DNA of 5,136 nt from an uncultured bacterium (GTDB lineage Bacteria; Desulfobacterota; Binatia; HRBIN30), in contig CALJUJ010000353.1 in NCBI GenBank assembly GCA_937975525.1, forward strand, positions 1-5,136, written 5' to 3'. Both the position numbers and the translations under genes were made by a program. How positions within the stretch are numbered: the first letter of the stretch is position 1; every line of letters starts with the position of its first letter. Of this stretch, positions 5,087 through 5,136 are shown piece by piece. A model generated the notes under the pieces. It was given only the letters and a program-made list of their open reading frames with translations. It was not told where the DNA came from and made no database searches.

Positions 5087-5136
5087 ATGGACATCCAAGG
5101 ATCTTCAGCAATCGTTACCGGTGGTGCGTCCGGCCT
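5087..5136 (+). CDS. Short-chain dehydrogenase/reductase N-terminus, truncated by the window edge
   Basis: Sixteen full codons plus CT (Leu whatever the next base) give MDIQGSSAIVTGGASGL. This is the first strand and the TGGxSG(L/I)G dinucleotide-binding turn of a classical NAD(P)-dependent SDR. The short MxIxG..A(I/L)VTGGASGL opening resembles HSD10-type 3-hydroxyacyl-CoA dehydrogenases. That assignment needs the rest of the gene, including the YxxxK catalytic motif. ATG 5087 fits the family N-terminus exactly. The G-rich stretch GGCGGG directly abuts the ATG, too close for an ideal Shine-Dalgarno. The gene lies 48 nt after the GAF-GGDEF stop, so co-transcription is possible. Together with the crotonase and monooxygenase it hints at a lipid or ketone degradation neighbourhood. 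Confidence 0.85.
   Translation, partial: MDIQGSSAIVTGGASG

Noticed and set aside
3704..5098. 464-residue open frame on the - strand opposite the acetyltransferase and cyclase
   Set aside because: It spans two clear + strand genes and their gap, has no domain motifs, and is explained by low stop frequency in GC-rich DNA.

Overview
The window comes from a strongly GC-rich bacterial chromosome. Third codon positions are heavily G/C, so long open frames also appear on the opposite strand without being genes. All convincing genes lie on the + strand, packed with gaps of about 100 bases or less. Nothing in the window fixes the taxon. The gene mix (crotonase, Baeyer-Villiger-type monooxygenase, HSD10-like SDR, GAF-GGDEF protein with a deltaproteobacterial-looking signature) would suit a deltaproteobacterial/myxobacterial or related soil lineage, but this is inference. 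There are no mobile elements, tRNA/rRNA genes or CRISPR arrays.

Layout: (1) 1-204, the 3' end of a gene whose product ends in a ricin-type beta-trefoil (Q-x-W) lectin repeat, with a suspicious last few codons. (2) 216-1091, an RluA-family pseudouridine synthase with an N-terminal S4-like domain. (3) 1075-1851, a crotonase-fold enzyme overlapping gene 2 by 17 nt; its catalytic residues fit a delta3,delta2-enoyl-CoA isomerase better than a hydratase. (4) 1958-3457, a flavin-dependent Baeyer-Villiger-type monooxygenase with a strong Shine-Dalgarno. (5) A 102-nt gap holding a 22-bp perfect palindrome over the monooxygenase stop codon and three short repeats spaced exactly 21 bp. (6) 3560-4000, a YpeA-like GNAT acetyltransferase. 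(7) 4028-5038, a soluble GAF-GGDEF nucleotide cyclase. (8) 5087 to the window end, the first 17 residues of a short-chain dehydrogenase.

How they may work together: the isomerase, monooxygenase and SDR are consistent with catabolism of fatty-acyl, ketone or other lipid-like substrates. The SDR N-terminus resembles HSD10-type 3-hydroxyacyl-CoA dehydrogenases. The lectin, pseudouridine synthase, acetyltransferase and cyclase have no obvious metabolic link, and the spacing suggests short transcription units rather than one pathway operon.

The most interesting item is the GGDEF domain. The GGDEF signature and the first metal-binding Asp are intact. However, the two residues that contact the guanine base in PleD-type diguanylate cyclases are Val222 (for Asn) and Ser231 (for Asp), and the RxxD inhibitory site is missing. 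The Asp-to-Ser change is the hallmark described for hybrid promiscuous (Hypr) GGDEF enzymes that make 3',3'-cGAMP, so this protein is a candidate cGAMP or mixed cyclic-dinucleotide synthase.
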